Shown here piece by piece: positions 35,001 through 36,710 of a stretch of DNA of 36,710 nucleotides. A program made the position numbers and the translations under genes. How positions within the stretch are numbered: position 1 is the first letter of the stretch; every line of letters starts with the position of its first letter. The notes below the pieces were generated by a model. It saw only the letters and a list, made by a program, of their open reading frames with translations. It had not been told where the DNA came from and ran no database searches. Source of the stretch: Anaerolineae bacterium (lineage in GTDB: Bacteria; Chloroflexota; Anaerolineae; J102). The stretch is taken from the NCBI GenBank assembly GCA_011371305.1, contig DRQW01000213.1, forward strand, positions 1 through 36,710. The letters run 5' to 3'.

Positions 35001-35308
35001 CAGCTCACACTACCTGACGCGTTATGCTCCACACGCAGCCGCTGGACGGAGAACTGCGCGTCGGGAAAGAGGTTCAAGGTCAGCCGGGCCTCCTGCAACC
35101 GCCCGTAATCGATGGTGACCAACCGGCTGCGGAGGATGTGTTTGCCCTGAGGTTGATTGAGGCCTGTGGATGAGGCATCGATGAACAGGCCGGGGGAGGG
35201 TGGCAGCGTGGGGGATGCCGCCGCGGTGGCCCCGCTACCGATCAGCAGGACCGCGCTGAGCAGCACGGCGAAGCACAGGATGATGCCGGTGAACTTGCTT
35301 TGTTCCAT
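32030..35308 (-). CDS. Secreted metzincin-type zinc metalloprotease, multidomain
   Basis: HEFGHNMGARHDWY zinc motif (HExxHxxGxxH) and Met-turn-like TIMAYSSEC; N-terminal signal sequence; C-terminal domain shared with the S8 protease. Confidence 0.88.
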   Translation of the reverse strand: MEQSKFTGIILCFAVLLSAVLLIGSGATAAASPTLPPSPGLFIDASSTGLNQPQGKHILRSRLVTIDYGRLQEARLTLNLFPDAQFSVQRLRVEHNASGSVSWIGRVVGMEGTVVVLVLREEKLTGIITTPVGSYRVIHLAAGVHAVQQMDPTYALPPIAGMLHDYLVPEMTAAKKRAGSTAVSAADDGSVIDVMFVYTDDAADATILSEIEAAVAWTNQSYINSDINQRLWLVHTMEVQYNEEDPDQHGGNRLNWDLNNITDPNDGVIDNVHPVRNEYHADLTMFVVENADNDPNVCRGLAWLQDPISPDFEDYGFATMESCLDWGQTIVAHEFGHNMGARHDWYVDDATTPFPYAHGYVPADYAFHTIMAYSSECSDQGASCPLIPNFSNPDIEFDGQPTGVDDTGPTNCTAGTVPAQRCQADNHRTLNNSAPTVAGFRKSEIVWTGAADSDWHNASNWEIKEGPYNALTTVHRVPRAFDDVRIPATATAPVISADAVARDILIEDGASLTQSAGVLTVYGQWEAQGSGVFHGNAGEVMLAGSLPQNLTATPGSYFHYLTIGDGTGSQRVTLGSDLDVNGDLTIQTQAIFSGGAHTLYVAGNWQDHGRFDYGTSTVILDGTAQDLTKPVSSTILMDERFSKADGKGCGCSTAWLPDGWTRETVDGSGWFGGELDGYDGSAILWWDSTDGWLFTTGFQLEPGITYRFSFDYRARSGGPVDFKIYYGDAQASGNMSTLISTASSSTNTYVTQTDTFTVPAAGTYYFGIRAQKTSGPYAIVDNVKLEALSDLAFYNLQVSSTDRALLFDHDLTVVHDLTVDAGAALDLAGYDATVDGILINNGTLRQTKLTPAGTTTSILRIQNSAGTTNVYRGVAITPASDMGEVAVEIMGNQTAGCNSEDTLIHRCFDIAPATNATATIRFWYLNSERNAYDPANMQVWHWNGSGWDVQDNGGEVRGSAGSYEFVEVDNVSNYSTFGLRGKPRAVSHDIAIVGSSIQLSWTHNDSFITGYQVWRATDAPYAQPGDPATQMLSTVPAPANVGDPVSYTDHASNLGATTANDFYFIVAEDSAGNHSAVEDRTGEFDFPLVPGQ

Positions 35309-35340
35309 GGACGCCCTCTTCAGGAATGAGAAGATGCAAA

Positions 35341-35373
35341 TGCCTTCATAAAAAGGACGTCCTGATGAAGGCA
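35341..35373. other. Inverted repeat between truC-like gene and metalloprotease gene
   Basis: TGCCTTCAT (35341-35349) / ATGAAGGCA (35365-35373) with AGGACGTCCT palindrome in the loop. Confidence 0.6.
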
Positions 35374-35375
35374 AT

Positions 35376-36101
35376 CTAAATGGGTTGCATTCCGAGATTT
35401 CGAGAATTTGGCTGTTCTATCGAACAGTCTGGAAAAAGTTGATAGATCACCTGAAGCAAGTTGGATGGCAAAGGCGCGATCAGGTGTAATCGCTCGCCCG
35501 TGAAAGGATGGGTGATGTCCAGGGTCCAGGCATGAAGGAAGAGGCGATGCAGGTTGTAGCGCTCCCGGAAGTAGCGGTTGATGCGGCCTTTGCCGTAGGT
35601 GGTATCGCCGATGATCTGGTGGGCGATGCGGCTGAGATGGCGACGGATCTGATGCCGTCGCCCGGTTTCGATCCGGGCGATGACCAGGGTCACATGTTCG
35701 TCGGCGTTATAGCACAGGGGTTGGATGTGGGTGATGGCCGGGCGCGGGGTTTTCCCGTCCTTCAGGGGGCGTTCGATGGTCCGTGGCGCTTCGATCTGGC
35801 CACGAGCCAGGGCCAGATAGGTTTTATGGGTGTCGGGGTGGCGAAGCTGGGCGTGCCAGGCTCGGGCCGCTTCGCTGCTGAGCGCATAAAGCAAGACCCC
35901 ACTGGTGGGGCGGTCCAGCCGATGGATGGGAAAGGTGCGGCGGCCGAGTTGTTGCGCCACTATCTGGCGCAGCGAAGTCTCTTTGGGGCCGGCCCATTTG
36001 CTGTTGTGCACCAGCAGGCCCGCGGGCTTGTTCACCGCGACCGCGGTGTCGTCCATCCATAGGATTGGGATAAGATGCGTACCGGGATTAGGCTGGGACA
36101 T
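35376..36101 (-). CDS. truC: RluA-family pseudouridine synthase, TruC-like
   Basis: VNKPAGLLVHNSKWAGPKETSLRQIV...FPIHRLDRPTSGVLLYALSSEAARAW...KTYLALARG; RRHQIRRHLSRIAHQIIGDTTYG. Start at MSQPNPG. Confidence 0.85.
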   Translation of the reverse strand: MSQPNPGTHLIPILWMDDTAVAVNKPAGLLVHNSKWAGPKETSLRQIVAQQLGRRTFPIHRLDRPTSGVLLYALSSEAARAWHAQLRHPDTHKTYLALARGQIEAPRTIERPLKDGKTPRPAITHIQPLCYNADEHVTLVIARIETGRRHQIRRHLSRIAHQIIGDTTYGKGRINRYFRERYNLHRLFLHAWTLDITHPFTGERLHLIAPLPSNLLQVIYQLFPDCSIEQPNSRNLGMQPI

Positions 36102-36227
36102 CGGGCATCGCCTATACTGTGAGCGGTGTTCTAACACTTCGCTGGCTTTATTCTAATATCATTCTTAGCAAAAGCGTGTAAAAAATCGTTAGAAAAACCA
36201 CACAAACTCTCACAAAAGGAGTGACCT

Positions 36228-36710
36228 ATGGCTTTGAAAATCAACGAAGAAGAACTGGTGTTGGATTTGATCGGCGATGATGAACGTGGTTATGATTTCA
36301 TCACCGAGGACGAGATCTTGGCGCTGAAGTCCTTTGTTTCTGAACAGGGGATGCTGACCTTGTATTTGGATACGCGGCCTGAACGTCTGCAAGTGGAACC
36401 GCTGGTGTTGCGATATAAAAATCTGGTAGCCCCCTGGCGTGAACGCATCACCGATCGCAATGAGCTGTTGCTGTTCGATGCGGTGACCGCGAACCTTGCG
36501 CATGTGCTGGAACACAGCCTCAGTCGGGCGCCCATGGGGCGTGGTCTGGTGATCTTCGCTGCCCCCACCAAATTCTCGCCCAAGCGGGACCGCGAGGTGA
36601 AATACGAAAAATTCCTCATCTATCACCTGCCCGAACCCCCGGTGGATTTCCTTGGCTGGGGTAAGCTGCCCGTGCTGACGCCCTTGTTGGTGCAGCTAGA
36701 TGAACATGAA
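36228..36710 (+). CDS. baeRF/VLRF1-like (eRF1-related) protein, truncated at window end
   Basis: Own translation MALKINEEELVLDLIGDDERGYDFITEDEILALKSFVSEQGMLTLYLDTRPERLQ...RGLVIFAAPT...GKLPVLTPLLVQLDEHE; AAAAGGAG RBS; no stop before window edge, so absent from the supplied ORF track. Confidence 0.65.
   Translation, partial: MALKINEEELVLDLIGDDERGYDFITEDEILALKSFVSEQGMLTLYLDTRPERLQVEPLVLRYKNLVAPWRERITDRNELLLFDAVTANLAHVLEHSLSRAPMGRGLVIFAAPTKFSPKRDREVKYEKFLIYHLPEPPVDFLGWGKLPVLTPLLVQLDEHE

Overview
36.7 kb of high-GC bacterial chromosome, probably Chloroflexota-like (inferred from protein character only). About 25 mostly housekeeping genes: TGS/ThrRS-like nucleoside kinase, secG, SBP_bac_5 lipoprotein, tRNA-Leu(CAG), FtsB/DivIC-like, folP, rsmE, prmA, dnaJ, coaE, ABC-F ATPase, slyD, M20 peptidase, ParB-like protein, gamma-glutamyltransferase, TIM-barrel protein, BMP-family and ZnuA-like binding proteins, RNase D, subtilase, lexA, GH1 beta-glucosidase, PrsW-like protein, thioredoxin, metzincin protease, TruC-like pseudouridine synthase, and a truncated baeRF-like gene at the right edge. 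The strongest unexplained signal is a modular family of intergenic repeats. At least six hairpin-forming module types have arms built from short (7-10 nt) tandem units, with conserved loops in two types. They are joined through a recurring GAAAAT/ATTTTC junction that often continues as CAAAGCAG or CGGAACAG. They occur at about 11 loci and culminate in a ~464-bp composite array at 21076-21539. No transposase, reverse transcriptase, CRISPR array or defence cassette was recognised in the window. All calls come from reading the sequence and the supplied ORFs; no database search was run.
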